Shown here piece after piece: positions 1 to 13,204 of a stretch of 64,000 nucleotides of DNA; within the stretch, counting starts at the first letter, position 1, and each line of letters starts with the position of its first letter. Source of the DNA: UBA5072 sp963822145 (GTDB taxonomy: Bacteria > Bacteroidota > Bacteroidia > Bacteroidales > UBA10428); assembly GCA_963822145.1 (NCBI GenBank), contig CAWGGG010000004.1:372001-436000 (forward strand), read 5' to 3'. The notes under the pieces are model-generated. The model searched no databases. It was not told the origin of the DNA and worked only from the letters and a program-made list of their open reading frames with translations. Both the position numbers and the translations under genes were made by a program.

Positions 1-3000
1 GGGCCCGCGGTGGTAACAATCAGGCGTGAATACACCTTCGCAGTTGTCCAGTCCGGTGAAGACCGGATCTGTAACCGTCGGGTTGCATCCCAGATCATCG
101 CTGTTGGCCCCGTGGTGATCACGGGTATTTCGGGGTCAACCGTCCAGGTGTAGGTGATGCTAACCGGAACCGCGACATTGGGACAGGCATCGGTATAGGT
201 AGCCGTCCAGGTCTGGGTATAAGCACAACCGTGTTTGTCGGTCCCGCGATGGTAACAATAGGCGTGAATACACCTCGCAGTTGTCCAGTCCGGTGAAGAC
301 CGGAACTACAACCGTCGGGTTGCATCCCAGATCATCGCTGTTGGCCCCGTGGTGATCACGGGTAATTCGTGGTCATCCGTCCAGGTGTAGGTGATGCTAA
401 CCGGAACCGCGGCATTGAGACAGGCATCGGTATAGTTAGCCGTCCAGGTCTGGGTATAAGCACAGCCGTTGTGTGTCGGTCCCGCGGTGGTAACAATAGG
501 CGTGAATACACCTTCGCAGTTGTCCAGTCCGGTGAAGACCGGATCTGTACCGTCGGGTTGCAACCAAGATCATCGCTGTTAGCCCCGTGGTGATCACGGG
601 TATTTCGGGGTCTTCCGTCCAGGTGTAGGTGATGCTAACCGGAACCGCGGCATTGAGACAGGCATCGGTATAGTTAGCCGTCCAGGTCTGCGTATAAGCA
701 CAGCCGTTGTGTGTCGGTCCTTCGGTGGTAACAATCGGCGTGAATACACCTTCGCAGTTGTCCAGTCCGGTGAAGACCGGATCAGTAACCGTCGGGTTGC
801 AGACCAAGATCATCGCTGTTGGCCTCCGTGGTGATCACGGGTCTTCGTTGTCATCCGTCCAGGTGTAGGTGATGCTAACCGGAACCGCGGCATTGAGACA
901 GGCATCGGTATAGTTAGCCGTCCAGGTCTGGGTATAAGCACAGCCTTGTTTGTCGGACCTGCGATGTTAACAATCGGCGTGAATACACCTTCGCAGTTGT
1001 CCAGGCCGGTGAAAACCGGATCAGTAACCGTCGGGTTGCAACCCAGATCATCGCTGTTGGCCGCGTGCTGATGACGGGTAACTCGCGGTCTTCCGTCCAG
1101 GTGTAGGTGATGCTAACCGGAACCGCGGCATTGAGACAGGCATCGGTATAGTTAGCCGTCCAGGTCTGGGTGTAAGCACAGCCCGTGTTGTGTCGGACCT
1201 GCGGTGGTAACAGTGGGCGTGAATACACCTTCGCAGTTATCCAGGCCGGTGAAGACCGGAGCAACAACCGTCGGGTTGCAACCCAGATCATCGCTGTTAG
1301 CCTGGTAGAGATCACGGGTAACTCATGGTCTACCGTCCAGGTGTAGGTGATGCTAACCGGAACAGCGGCATTGGGACAGGCATCGGTATAGTTAGCCGTC
1401 CAGGTCTGCATATGGGCAGGCACAACCGTTGTGTGTCGGACCTGCGGTGTAACAATCGGGGTGAATACACCTTCGCAGTTGTCCAGTCCGGTGAAGACCG
1501 GATCTATAACCGTCGGATTGCATCCCAGATCATGGCTGTTAGCCTCCGTGCTGATGACGGGTAACTCAAGGTCTTCCGTCCAGGTGTAGGTGATGCTAAC
1601 CCGGAACAGCGACATTGGTACAGGCATCGGTATAGGTGGCTGATGCAGGTCTCGTAGGCGCGACCGTTGTGTGTCGGACCCGCGGTGTTAACAATCAGCG
1701 TGAATACACCTACGCAGTTATCCAGAACACCGTGAAGACCGGATCTGTAACCGTCGGATTGCAGTCAAGTAGTCGCTGGTGGCCTCCGTGCTGATGACGG
1801 GTAACTCAAGATCTTTGCCGATGCCAGGTGTAGGTGATGCTAACCGGAGGCGCAGGCTGGGGACATTGGTACAGGCATCGGTATAGGGTCGCGTCCAGGT
1901 CTGCGTGTAGGCCGTCGGTTGTGTGTCGAACAGCGGTGTTAACAATCAGCGTCAAACGCCCTACGCAGTTATCCAGACCCGTGAAGACCGGATCTGTAAC
2001 CGTCGGATTGCAACCAAGATAATCGCTACATCACCTCCGTGCTGATGACGGGTAACTCAAGGTCTTCCGTCCAGGTGTAGGTGATGCTAACCGGAACAGC
2101 GACATTGGTACAGGCATCGGTATAGGTAGCCGTCCAGGTATTAGTGTGTAGGCACAACCGTTGTGTGTCGGACCCGCGGTGTTAACAATAGGCGTGAATA
2201 CGCCTACGCAGTTATCCAGACCCGTGAAGACCGGATCTGTAACCGTCGGATTGCAACCAAGATCATGGCTGGTAGCCTCCGTGCTGATGACGGGTAACAA
2301 AGCTGTTTCCGTCCAGGTGTAGGTGATGCTAACCGGAACAGCGACGGTATTCGTACGGCATCGGTATCGGTAGCCGTCCAGGTCTGGTGCAGCTTCCACA
2401 ACCGTTATCCTGTCGGACCCGCGGTGTTAACGATCGGCGTGAATACACCTTACGCAGTTATCCAGCCCGTGAAGACCGGATCTTAAGCATCGGGATTGCA
2501 ACCAAGATCATGGCTGGTAGCCTCCGTGCTGATGACAGGACACTCAAGGTCTTCCGTAGGTGTAGGTGATGCTGACCCGACAGCGACATTGGTACAGGCA
2601 TCGGTATAGGTAGCCGTAGATTGTACATATCAACAGACCCGTTGTGCTTGTCGGACCCGCGGTGTTAACAATAGGCGTGAATACACCTACGCAGTTATCC
2701 AGACCCGTGGAAGACCGGATCTGTCATCATCAGATTCCAGTAAGATCATGGCTGGTAGCCTCCGTGCTGATGGCGGGTGACTTCGGCAGTTCTACCGTCC
2801 AGGTGTAGGTGATGCCTTCAGCGGGAACAGCAGCAGATTGGTACAGGCATCGGTATAGGTAGCCATCACCAGGTCTGCGTGTAGGCACAACCGTTGTGTG
2901 TCGGAACCACGGTGTTAACGATAGGCGTGAATACACCTACGCAGTTATCCAGACCAGTGGAGACCGGATCTGTAACCGTCGGATTGCAACCAAGATCATG

Positions 3001-3659
3001 GCTGGTAGCCTCCGTGCTGATGACGGGTAACTCAAGGTCTTCCATACCCAGGTGCACTTAAATGTAACCGGAGGGGCGACAACTGCGTACAGGCATCGGT
3101 ATAGGTAGCCGTCCAGGTCTGCGTGTAGGCACAACCGTTGTGTGTCGGACCCGCGGTGTTAACAATAGGCGTGAATACACCTACGCGGTTATCGGGTCCG
3201 TGAAGACGGATCTGTAACCGTCGGATTGCGACCAAGATCATGGCTGGTAGCCTCCGTGCTGATGACGGGTAACCCGAGGTCTTCTTCAGTTCCAGGTGTA
3301 GGTGATGCTAACCGGAACAGCGACATTGGTACAGGCATCGGTATAGGTAGCCGAGGATTGCCCAGGTCTGCGTGTAGGCACGACCGGTCGTGTGTAGGAC
3401 CCGTCCATGTCCACAATTCCGCGTGAATCTTCCTCTCTCACCAGTTTTATCCAAGCCCGTGAAGACCGGATCCTTGTAACCGTCGGATTGCAACCGAGGT
3501 CATAGCTGGTTGACCCTCCCGTGCTGATGACGGGGACCTTCAAGGTCTTCCGTCCAGGTGTAGGTGATGCTAACCGGAACAGCGACATTGGTACAGGCAT
3601 CGGTATAGGTAGCCGTCCAGGTCTGCGTGTAGGCACAACCGTTGTGTGTCGGACCGCGG
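1..3659 (-). repeat. Diverged and indel-rich distal units of the same array
   Basis: About 15 further units of the 240-bp family. Units at 1-1630 form a distinct subfamily (reading CEGVFTP, SLNAAVPV and TANYTDAC instead of CVGVFTP, TNVAVPV and TATYTDAC). Units at 1630-3650 resemble the homogenised type but contain small insertions and deletions roughly every 50-100 bp, mostly not multiples of three, so no long frame is open. Either this part of the gene is decaying or the consensus is poor here. Confidence 0.8.
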
Positions 3660-6600
3660 TGTAACAATAGGCGTGAATACACCTACGCAGTTATCCAGAC
3701 CCATGAAGACCGGATCTGTAACCGTCGGATTGCAACCAAGATCATGGCTGGTAGCCTCCGTGCTGATGACGGGTAACTCAAGGTCTTCCGTCCAGGTGTA
3801 GGTCATGCTAACCGGAACAGCGACATTGGTACAGGCATCGGTATAGGTAGCCGTCCAGGTCTGCGTGTAGGCACAACCGTTGTGTGTCGGACCCGCGGTG
3901 TTAACAATAGGCGTGAATACACCTACGCAGTTATCCAGACCCGTGAAGACCGGATCTGTAACCGTCGGATTGCAACCAAGATCATGGCTGGTAGCCTCCG
4001 TGCTGATGACGGGTAACTCAAGGTCTTCCGTCCAGGTGTAGGTGATGCTAACCGGAACAGCGACATTGGTACAGGCATCGGTATAGGTAGCCGTCCAGGT
4101 CTGCGTGTAGGCACAACCGTTGTGTGTCGGACCCGCGGTGTTAACAATAGGCGTGAATACACCTACGCAGTTATCCAGACCCGTGAAGACCGGATCTGTA
4201 ACCGTCGGATTGCAACCAAGATCATGGCTGGTAGCCTCCGTGCTGATGACGGGTAACTCAAGGTCTTCCGTCCAGGTGTAGGTGATGCTAACCGGAACAG
4301 CGACATTGGTACAGGCATCGGTATAGGTAGCCGTCCAGGTCTGCGTGTAGGCACAACCGTTGTGTGTCGGACCCGCGGTGTTAACAATAGGCGTGAATAC
4401 ACCTACGCAGTTATCCAGACCCGTGAAGACCGGATCTGTAACCGTCGGATTGCAACCAAGATCATGGCTGGTAGCCTCCGTGCTGATGACGGGTAACTCG
4501 GAGGTCTTCCGTCCAGGTGTAGGTGATGCTAACCGGAACAGCGACATTGGTACAGGCATCGGTATAGGTAGCCGTCCAGGTCTGCGTGTAGGCACAACCG
4601 TTGTGTGTCGGACCCGCGGTGTTAACAATAGGCGTGAATACACCTACGCAGTTATCCAGACCCGTGAAGACCGGATCTGTAACCGTCGGATTGCAACCAA
4701 GATCATGGCTGGTAGCCTCCGTGCTGATGACGGGTAACTCAAGGTCTTCCGTCCAGGTGTAGGTGATGCTAACCGGAACAGCGACATTGGTACAGGCATC
4801 GGTATAGGTAGCCGTCCAGGTCTGCGTGTAGGCACAACCGTTGTGTGTCGGACCCGCGGTGTTAACAATAGGCGTGAATACACCTACGCAGTTATCCAGA
4901 CCCGTGAAGACCGGATCTGTAACCGTCGGATTGCAACCAAGATCATGGCTGGTAGCCTCCGTGCTGATGACGGGTAACTCAAGGTCTTCCGTCCAGGTGT
5001 AGGTGATGCTAACCGGAACAGCGACATTGGTACAGGCATCGGTATAGGTAGCCGTCCAGGTCTGCGTGTAGGCACAACCGTTGTGTGTCGGACCCGCGGT
5101 GTTAACAATAGGCGTGAATACACCTACGCAGTTATCCAGACCCGTGAAGACCGGATCTGTAACCGTCGGATTGCAACCAAGATCATGGCTGGTAGCCTCC
5201 GTGCTGATGACGGGTAACTCAAGGTCTTCCGTCCAGGTGTAGGTGATGCTAACCGGAACAGCGACATTGGTACAGGCATCGGTATAGGTAGCCGTCCAGG
5301 TCTGCGTGTAGGCACAACCGTTGTGTGTCGGACCCGCGGTGTTAACAATAGGCGTGAATACACCTACGCAGTTATCCAGACCCGTGAAGACCGGATCTGT
5401 AACCGTCGGATTGCAACCAAGATCATGGCTGGTAGCCTCCGTGCTGATGACGGGTAACTCAAGGTCTTCCGTCCAGGTGTAGGTGATGCTAACCGGAACA
5501 GCGACATTGGTACAGGCATCGGTATAGGTAGCCGTCCAGGTCTGCGTGTAGGCACAACCGTGTGTGTCGGACCCGCGGTGTTAACAATCGGCGTGAATAC
5601 ACCTACGCAGTTATCCAGACCCGTGAAGACCGGATCTGTAACCGTCGGATTGCAACCAAGATCATGGCTGGTAGCCTCCGTGCTGATGACGGGTAACTCA
5701 AGGTCTTCCGTCCAGGTGTAGGTGATGCTAACCGGAACAGCGACATTGGTACAGGCATCGGTATAGGTAGCCGTCCAGGTCTGCGTGTAGGCACAACCGT
5801 TGTGTGTCGGACCCGCGGTGTTAACAATAGGCGTGAATACACCTACGCAGTTATCCAGACCCGTGAAGACCGGATCTGTAACCGTCGGATTGCAACCAAG
5901 ATCATGGCTGGTAGCCTCCGTGCTGATGACGGGTAACTCAAGGTCTTCCGTCCAGGTGTAGGTGATGCTAACCGGAACAGCGACATTGGTACAGGCATCG
6001 GTATAGGTAGCCGTCCAGGTCTGCGTGTAGGCACAACCGTTGTGTGTCGGACCCGCGGTGTTAACAATAGGCGTGAATACACCTACGCAGTTATCCAGAC
6101 CCGTGAAGACCGGATCTGTAACCGTCGGATTGCAACCAAGATCATGGCTGGTAGCCTCCGTGCTGATGACGGGTAACTCAAGGTCTTCCGTCCAGGTGTA
6201 GGTGATGCTAACCGGAACAGCGACATTGGTACAGGCATCGGTATAGGTAGCCGTCCAGGTCTGCGTGTAGGCACAACCGTTGTGTGTCGGACCCGCGGTG
6301 TTAACAATAGGCGTGAATACACCTACGCAGTTATCCAGACCCGTGAAGACCGGATCTGTAACCGTCGGATTGCAACCAAGATCATGGCTGGTAGCCTCCG
6401 TGCTGATGACGGGTAACTCAAGGTCTTCCGTCCAGGTGTAGGTGATGCTAACCGGAACAGCGACATTGGTACAGGCATCGGTATAGGTAGCCGTCCAGGT
6501 CTGCGTGTAGGCACAACCGTTGTGTGTCGGACCCGCGGTGTTAACAATAGGCGTGAATACACCTACGCAGTTATCCAGACCCGTGAAGACCGGATCTGTA

Positions 6601-9600
6601 ACCGTCGGATTGCAACCAAGATCATGGCTGGTAGCCTCCGTGCTGATGACGGGTAACTCAAGGTCTTCCGTCCAGGTGTAGGTGATGCTAACCGGAACAG
6701 CGACATTGGTACAGGCATCGGTATAGGTAGCCGTCCAGGTCTGCGTGTAGGCACAACCGTTGTGTGTCGGACCCGCGGTGTTAACAATAGGCGTGAATAC
6801 ACCTACGCAGTTATCCAGACCCGTGAAGACCGGATCTGTAACCGTCGGATTGCAACCAAGATCATGGCTGGTAGCCTCCGTGCTGATGACGGGTAACTCA
6901 AGGTCTTCCGTCCAGGTGTAGGTGATGCTAACCGGAACAGCGACATTGGTACAGGCATCGGTATAGGTAGCCGTCCAGGTCTGCGTGTAGGCACAACCGT
7001 TGTGTGTCGGACCCGCGGTGTTAACAATAGGCGTGAATACACCTACGCAGTTATCCAGACCCGTGAAGACCGGATCTGTAACCGTCGGATTGCAACCAAG
7101 ATCATGGCTGGTAGCCTCCGTGCTGATGACGGGTAACTCAAGGTCTTCCGTCCAGGTGTAGGTGATGCTAACCGGAACAGCGACATTGGTACAGGCATCG
7201 GTATAGGTAGCCGTCCAGGTCTGCGTGTAGGCACAACCGTTGTGTGTCGGACCCGCGGTGTTAACAATAGGCGTGAATACACCTACGCAGTTATCCAGAC
7301 CCGTGAAGACCGGATCTGTAACCGTCGGATTGCAACCAAGATCATGGCTGGTAGCCTCCGTGCTGATGACGGGTAACTCAAGGTCTTCCGTCCAGGTGTA
7401 GGTGATGCTAACCGGAACAGCGACATTGGTACAGGCATCGGTATAGGTAGCCGTCCAGGTCTGCGTGTAGGCACAACCGTTGTGTGTCGGACCCGCGGTG
7501 TTAACAATAGGCGTGAATACACCTACGCAGTTATCCAGACCCGTGAAGACCGGATCTGTAACCGTCGGATTGCAACCAAGATCATGGCTGGTAGCCTCCG
7601 TGCTGATGACGGGTAACTCAAGGTCTTCCGTCCAGGTGTAGGTGATGCTAACCGGAACAGCGACATTGGTACAGGCATCGGTATAGGTAGCCGTCCAGGT
7701 CTGCGTGTAGGCACAACCGTTGTGTGTCGGACCCGCGGTGTTAACAATCGGCGTGAATACACCTACGCAGTTATCCAGACCCGTGAAGACCGGATCTGTA
7801 ACCGTCGGATTGCAACCAAGATCATGGCTGGTAGCCTCCGTGCTGATGACGGGTAACTCAAGGTCTTCCGTCCAGGTGTAGGTGATGCTAACCGGAACAG
7901 CGACATTGGTACAGGCATCGGTATAGGTAGCCGTCCAGGTCTGCGTGTAGGCACAACCGTTGTGTGTCGGACCCGCGGTGTTAACAATAGGCGTGAATAC
8001 ACCTACGCAGTTATCCAGACCCGTGAAGACCGGATCTGTAACCGTCGGATTGCAACCAAGATCATGGCTGGTAGCCTCCGTGCTGATGACGGGTAACTCA
8101 AGGTCTTCCGTCCAGGTGTAGGTGATGCTAACCGGAACAGCGACATTGGTACAGGCATCGGTATAGGTAGCCGTCCAGGTCTGCGTGTAGGCACAACCGT
8201 TGTGTGTCGGACCCGCGGTGTTAACAATAGGCGTGAATACACCTACGCAGTTATCCAGACCCGTGAAGACCGGATCTGTAACCGTCGGATTGCAACCAAG
8301 ATCATGGCTGGTAGCCTCCGTGCTGATGACGGGTAACTCAAGGTCTTCCGTCCAGGTGTAGGTGATGCTAACCGGAACAGCGACATTGGTACAGGCATCG
8401 GTATAGGTAGCCGTCCAGGTCTGCGTGTAGGCACAACCGTTGTGTGTCGGACCCGCGGTGTTAACAATCAGGCGTGAATACACCTTCGCAGTTATCCAGA
8501 CCCGTGAAGACCGGATCTGTAACCGTCGGATTGCAACCAAGATCATGGCTGGTAGCCTCCGTGCTGATGACGGGTAACTCAAGGTCTTCCGTCCAGGTGT
8601 AGGTGATGCTAACCGGAACAGCGACATTGGTACAGGCATCGGTATAGGTAGCCGTCCAGGTCTGCGTGTAGGCACAACCGTTGTGTGTCGGACCCGCGGT
8701 GTTAACAATAGGCGTGAATACACCTACGCAGTTATCCAGACCCGTGAAGACCGGATCTGTAACCGTCGGATTGCAACCAAGATCATGGCTGGTAGCCTCC
8801 GTGCTGATGACCGGGGCCTTGGTATCCACTACAGTAATCACCTGCGTCACCACTATAAAATTCCCGCAATCATCCGCCACCTTATACGTCCTCGTGACCA
8901 CCTCCGGACAGGTATTGCCATCACTGACATCACTTAGCCAGGTGACTATTGGTACTGCAGTGCAGTTGTCAGTTTCATTGGTTATAAGGGTTATATCTGG
9001 TGCTGGTATATCATCCTTGCATTCTACTGTTAATGGGGCAAGATTGCTTGCAGAAGGCGGAATATTATCATTCACGTAGAACTTTTTGGTAGCAGTTGCC
9101 ACATTGCCACAGGCATCCGTGGCAGTGAAAGTAACCTCCACACCTTCCGAACAAGTTCCTGCTGCATTATAACTGGCGGTCACCTCAACGGTTCCGTCGC
9201 ATTCATCCAAAGCAGTTGCCGTGGCTATCCAATTATCAACATCAGTCTGATTAAAGCAATCCAGGTTGAGTTCTGCAGAAGGCACTGTAATGATAGGTGC
9301 TTTTGTATCATCAATGGTAAAGGTCTGAACCGAAGTCGTACTGTTCCCGCAGGTATTTGTCAAAGTCCAGGTGCGCGTAACGACAATCGGACAGGTGCCC
9401 GATTGGGAATCCTGATACGTGACGGTCAAAGGCCCGCAACTGGGACTGGTCGTGCCCGGGAATATTCCGTTGGTTTTGGTTTCGGAATAAACAGGGTAGA
9501 CCGAACCTATTGCCGAACCTATCGCACCGGTTGAACAGCCTTCAAGCACAACCGGAGGTGGCGGCATAGTGATGACAATGGCCGGACACAATACATCCGT

Positions 9601-11077
9601 GGACTGATGGTACGTATTATTGTTTTGAACGTTATCATTGCTGATGGTTGTAACTGATACATAATTGCATACATCTGCGCCGGAAGCCGGACAGGCACCA
9701 ATACCTCCCGAATTGATGGTACCCGCAACCGGTGCATTTTCACCCACCAGGACATCAAAGGTAAAGGTGGCAGTTTCAGCATTGCCAAGGAATGAAGGAC
9801 CGATCGTAAGGCCACCTGTGGTCGGATTCATAGCCCAACCTGCGGGACCGCTGAAGGTACCGCTTACTAAGGATGTGTTAGGATCAAGAGCATCAATTAT
9901 GGTCACATTGTTGGCAACAGACGGGCCTGCATTGGAAACCACAACAGAGTAATGAATGGTGCCGCACCGATCAACCGGATCAGGGGAATCGGTCTTGGTA
10001 ATGGAAACATCCACATTCGACGAGAAAAAGTCCTGCACCTGCAGGAGGGGTATATTTTGGGCACCGGAATTGATCTTTTGTCCCGCTTCGCAGGTTCCGC
10101 TGGTTTCGGCGCTTTCAAACCGGGTGGGGACATTGCCTCCAAATCCGCTTCCGATGGAGCTTTTAAGCACCACCCACACCTCAACGGGCACCATGTCACC
10201 GGCATCAAGCCCGGCGACCTCAATGGACGTAGTGAAATCACTGCTTGTAGGAGTGCCGATTGATAAAGTATTATTACGCATAGCATCACCGCCCTTATCC
10301 ACGAAATCGGCAGCCAGGGCCGGATCATCATAGGTGTCCACAAAGGCCGCAATTACTCTATAGGACTGGATCAAAGCCAAAAGGATTTCCGTTTGTGGTA
10401 ACCGTGTTCCAGGTGGCAGAAAAGGTGATCTCATCATTGGTACACGATAGTTTGGCATCTACTGATATATAAAACTCGAAAGCCACGATCTGCCCCAATC
10501 CCAGGTGGGTTGGATTCAGCGATTCCACCGTCATGTCGTGCCGGGTGGAATTGGCATCGCTCAGCCTGAGCGGACTCAGTGTCCGTCCGGTAGGATAACT
10601 GCCCGGAAAATTCAGGGGAGAATACCTTTTATAATATTGAGGATTGTATGCGCTGTAATCGATTCCATAGTCGCCTCCCGCATCATTAAATACGGTGGTG
10701 CATACATGATTGGATTTCTCGCCCGTCGCCGTTACCTGGAAAAACGCACCCAGGTCGGCCTCTACTATATTATACAGTGTGCCCTGAAACTTACCCTGAG
10801 TATTGCAGCTAAAGCTTTTGGTGGTGATCAGCTTCCCATCCGGATTGAGATTTGTTTCTGTAACGACTACGTTAACGGTCTCTCCCGGTTGCCATGAATA
10901 ACCATATAAGGTTACTACGTCCCCAGGCAGGTAGTCTACTTTATCTACATAAACTGCCTGTCCAGAGACGCTGCTGAACAACGATCCAAAAATCAGAAGG
11001 ATCAGAAACATAAAGGATGATTTATTCAGGCACATCCAGTATTTCCTGATCGCGCAAAAGGAGTAATAGTGCTTCAT
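1..11077 (-). CDS. Giant secreted HYR-like repeat protein (partial, frameshifted in this sequence)
   Basis: The N-terminal part of a very large cell-surface or secreted protein; the C-terminus lies beyond the left edge. The start at 11077 gives a signal peptide (hydrophobic stretch near residues 22-38, then SVSGQA), followed by a domain starting VYVDKVDYLPGDVV. After about residue 240 come a DUF11-like domain (around VDVSITKTDSPDP), HYR/Ig-like domains with repeated TACGN-type motifs, and from about position 8812 leftward tandem 80-residue units reading VISTEATSHDLGCNPTVTDP and onward. Unit cysteines are conserved. Such proteins in Bacteroidota are usually exported by the type IX system and act as adhesins, but the sorting domain is not visible here. 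The frame is broken near 10362 (one extra base restores GFDPV to YRVIAAF), at 8467, 5561 and 4500, and many times below 3650. It may be a real broken gene or, more likely within the repeats, an imperfect consensus. Confidence 0.8.
3660..8812 (-). repeat. Homogenised 240-bp tandem array (about 21 units)
   Basis: Coding tandem repeat of exactly 240 bp per unit within the giant protein gene. Units differ by only a handful of substitutions (for example at 3702, 3803, 5589, 7748) and by single-base indels at about 4500, 5561 and 8467. Each unit encodes 80 residues with a conserved pattern LGCNPTV, GLDNC, NGCAYTQTWTATYTDAC and ITYTWTED. The near identity at nucleotide level indicates recent amplification or gene conversion rather than selection on protein alone. 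Confidence 0.92.
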
Positions 11078-11623
11078 AGGGTTTGGTTATGGTATTATTA
11101 CTTTTTTCTCAGCGTACAATATGTCATACTGCACTTATTGCAGTATTTTGTGTGATTTAGGTATTTGTGCTGCTAATGTATATTGTTGATATATTGTTAT
11201 TTATATTTTCAGAATGGCTTGTATGAGGGTATTCCTATTGTTGAACAATATAACTAATGTATAGAATTGAAGTATTTACATAAGTCATGTTTTGATCTTG
11301 TTTTTGGTTTATTTGATGAAACCCAATATTTGTTACACTAAAATATTTATTGATAGTTTTTTTAAACGCTATCGTGTAAGAATTTGCAGAATTATTAGTT
11401 TTATAATATTGATTAACAGTTGTATAATAGACATATTATGCCAAATGTTTCTTTTTCAGAAAAGTTCATATTATTTTGACGAATCTTAAGAGAACGCAGA
11501 TTTAATTCATAAATAATTAAGTATGAGGGATGCCCTGTTTTTGGTTAAATTCTGTCACAATAACGGGTTTCAAAGAATTTTTTTATAATTTGGTATGCAT
11601 TCCTGACCTTAATAAACAATTGT
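11078..11623. other. AT-rich divergent intergenic region
   Basis: Separates the giant repeat gene (leftward) from the Tat isomerase-like gene (rightward), so it must hold promoters for both. I see no exact TAnnTTTG match with a properly spaced TTTG. The closest is an imperfect TATAATTTG at about 11590. A 65-codon open frame at 11292-11489 has the composition of AT-rich noncoding DNA and is not called. Confidence 0.5.
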
Positions 11624-13204
11624 ATGGATATCAAGGAAAGTAACCTTTCAACCAGTCTCCATGCACCAGGAAATTCCTGCTGCCATGGAAATCACCTGAA
11701 TCCTCCCTCCGGCATCTCCCGCCGGCAGTTTGTGCAGGTCGCCGGAACAGCCGCTCTGAGTACGGTAGCGTTGTCCGGACTCTCCTGGTCAAATTTGCGT
11801 GCCGGTCAAAGCCAGTTGAGAATCCCGCCTCAGAGGCAGTCCCTGATCGTTAAACCCATTCTTACCTATGAGATCCCGGTTCGCCGGGAGCAAACCAGCT
11901 GGAGGAACTGGGGTGGCATTCAGTCGGAGAACGATGTCCTTCAGGAAGTTGAACGCATCCGGGGCGAGATCAGAACATTGACGGATCAGGCTGATTTTCC
12001 GGTCAGCTTTCTGCCGGTGACCCAAATTGCCGGTACACGGGATATCGCTGCCATTACTGACCTGGAATCGGCAGATGTGATCGTGATCTATGCAGCGGGC
12101 GGCGGAATGGATATTTTTGATGCGCTGAACAAATCGGGTAAGCATATCCTCATTTTCTGCCGGCACAAATCCGGACCGGTATATTTATGGTATGAGATCA
12201 TCAGTCCGCGTTATCTCCGGCAGCATACAGATAAACTCGCTGTGACAGGGATCGATGAGCAGGATGTGGTAATCGACAGCCAGGATGAACTCCTGTGGCG
12301 GTTCAGGGCACTGAGCGGCCTCAAAAATACGCTGAACTCAGGCATCATTGCCATTGGTGGACCGGATGCCTGGGCCCAGCCGCAGGGAGTAGTTCCCAAG
12401 CTGGTGCAGGACAAGTTCAGACTCGATATAAAAACGATATCTTATGATGAACTCGGAAAGCTGATCGTACAGGCTAGAGCTGACGGCAGCCTGATATCCG
12501 GTGCACGGGAACGTGCTGACCAGTATCTCAAGGACACTGGAGTCAAGCTGGAAACCAAAAGGCAGTTCGTCGAGAATTGCTTTGTGCTGGAGGAAGTTCT
12601 CAGCAGGATCATGGACAAATTCAACTGCAGGGCCATTACCATCAACCAATGTATGGGGACCATCATGCCCCTGGCTGAAACTTCGGCCTGCCTTACCCTG
12701 AGCCTTCTCAATGATGCAGGTTACCTCGCCTTCTGCGAATCGGATTTCGTGGTGATCCCTGCCGGACTTTTACTGGGAAACATTTCCGGTAAACCGGTCT
12801 TCCTGAACGATCCTACCTATCCGCACGATAACCTGATCACCCTGGCCCATTGCACGGCGCCGCGACGCATGGACGGCAAAAAAACCGAGCCTGCCCGGAT
12901 CCTGACCCATTTTGAATCGGATTATGGCGCCGCCCCTAAGGTTGAAATGATGCTGGACCAAACGGTCACCAATATCATGCCCGACTTTGCCTTCAACAGG
13001 AATGTAGGGCTTTTGGGAAAAATTGTTGACAATCCAAACCTGGACATATGCCGCTCGCAGATCGATATCAGCTATTCCTGCGACAGCCTGACAGTGGCTG
13101 AAAAAATGCCGGGCTTTCACTGGATCACGGTGTACGGTGATTATCTCAGAGAAACCGGCTATGCACTTAAAAAAATCGGCATTGCCTTTGAAAATCTCGG
13201 ATGA
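11624..13204 (+). CDS. Tat-exported L-fucose/L-arabinose isomerase-like protein
   Basis: 526 residues. An unusual N-terminus contains a CCHGNH stretch, then a twin-arginine signal S-R33-R34-Q-F-V-Q followed by a hydrophobic segment ending near residue 60, so it should be exported folded through Tat. The rest resembles the FucI/AraA isomerase fold: alternating alpha/beta in the middle, and a C-terminal segment (residues about 495-525) with FHWITVYGDYLRETGYALKK, much like the end of FucI-type isomerases. Known relatives are cytoplasmic metal-dependent aldose-ketose isomerases. An exported version may act as a sugar-binding or periplasmic enzyme; the substrate cannot be told. The last codons overlap the next gene by 4 bp (ATGA), so the two are probably translated together. 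Confidence 0.7.
   Translation: MDIKESNLSTSLHAPGNSCCHGNHLNPPSGISRRQFVQVAGTAALSTVALSGLSWSNLRAGQSQLRIPPQRQSLIVKPILTYEIPVRREQTSWRNWGGIQSENDVLQEVERIRGEIRTLTDQADFPVSFLPVTQIAGTRDIAAITDLESADVIVIYAAGGGMDIFDALNKSGKHILIFCRHKSGPVYLWYEIISPRYLRQHTDKLAVTGIDEQDVVIDSQDELLWRFRALSGLKNTLNSGIIAIGGPDAWAQPQGVVPKLVQDKFRLDIKTISYDELGKLIVQARADGSLISGARERADQYLKDTGVKLETKRQFVENCFVLEEVLSRIMDKFNCRAITINQCMGTIMPLAETSACLTLSLLNDAGYLAFCESDFVVIPAGLLLGNISGKPVFLNDPTYPHDNLITLAHCTAPRRMDGKKTEPARILTHFESDYGAAPKVEMMLDQTVTNIMPDFAFNRNVGLLGKIVDNPNLDICRSQIDISYSCDSLTVAEKMPGFHWITVYGDYLRETGYALKKIGIAFENLG

Noticed and set aside
3923..8467. Series of 79-residue ORFs spaced exactly 240 bp
   Set aside because: Out-of-frame shadows of the repeat units.
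5364..8723. A separate 1119-residue protein on the minus strand
   Set aside because: Its first 80 or so residues are read out of frame; the remainder is the middle of the giant repeat gene between two single-base indels.
1..8812. Regular repeats that might be a CRISPR array
   Set aside because: The units are 240 bp, contiguous, coding, and have no spacers; no cas genes are in the window.
11292..11489. 65-codon ORF in the AT-rich intergenic region
   Set aside because: Composition typical of random AT-rich DNA, rich in Ile, Phe and Cys, with no family resemblance.
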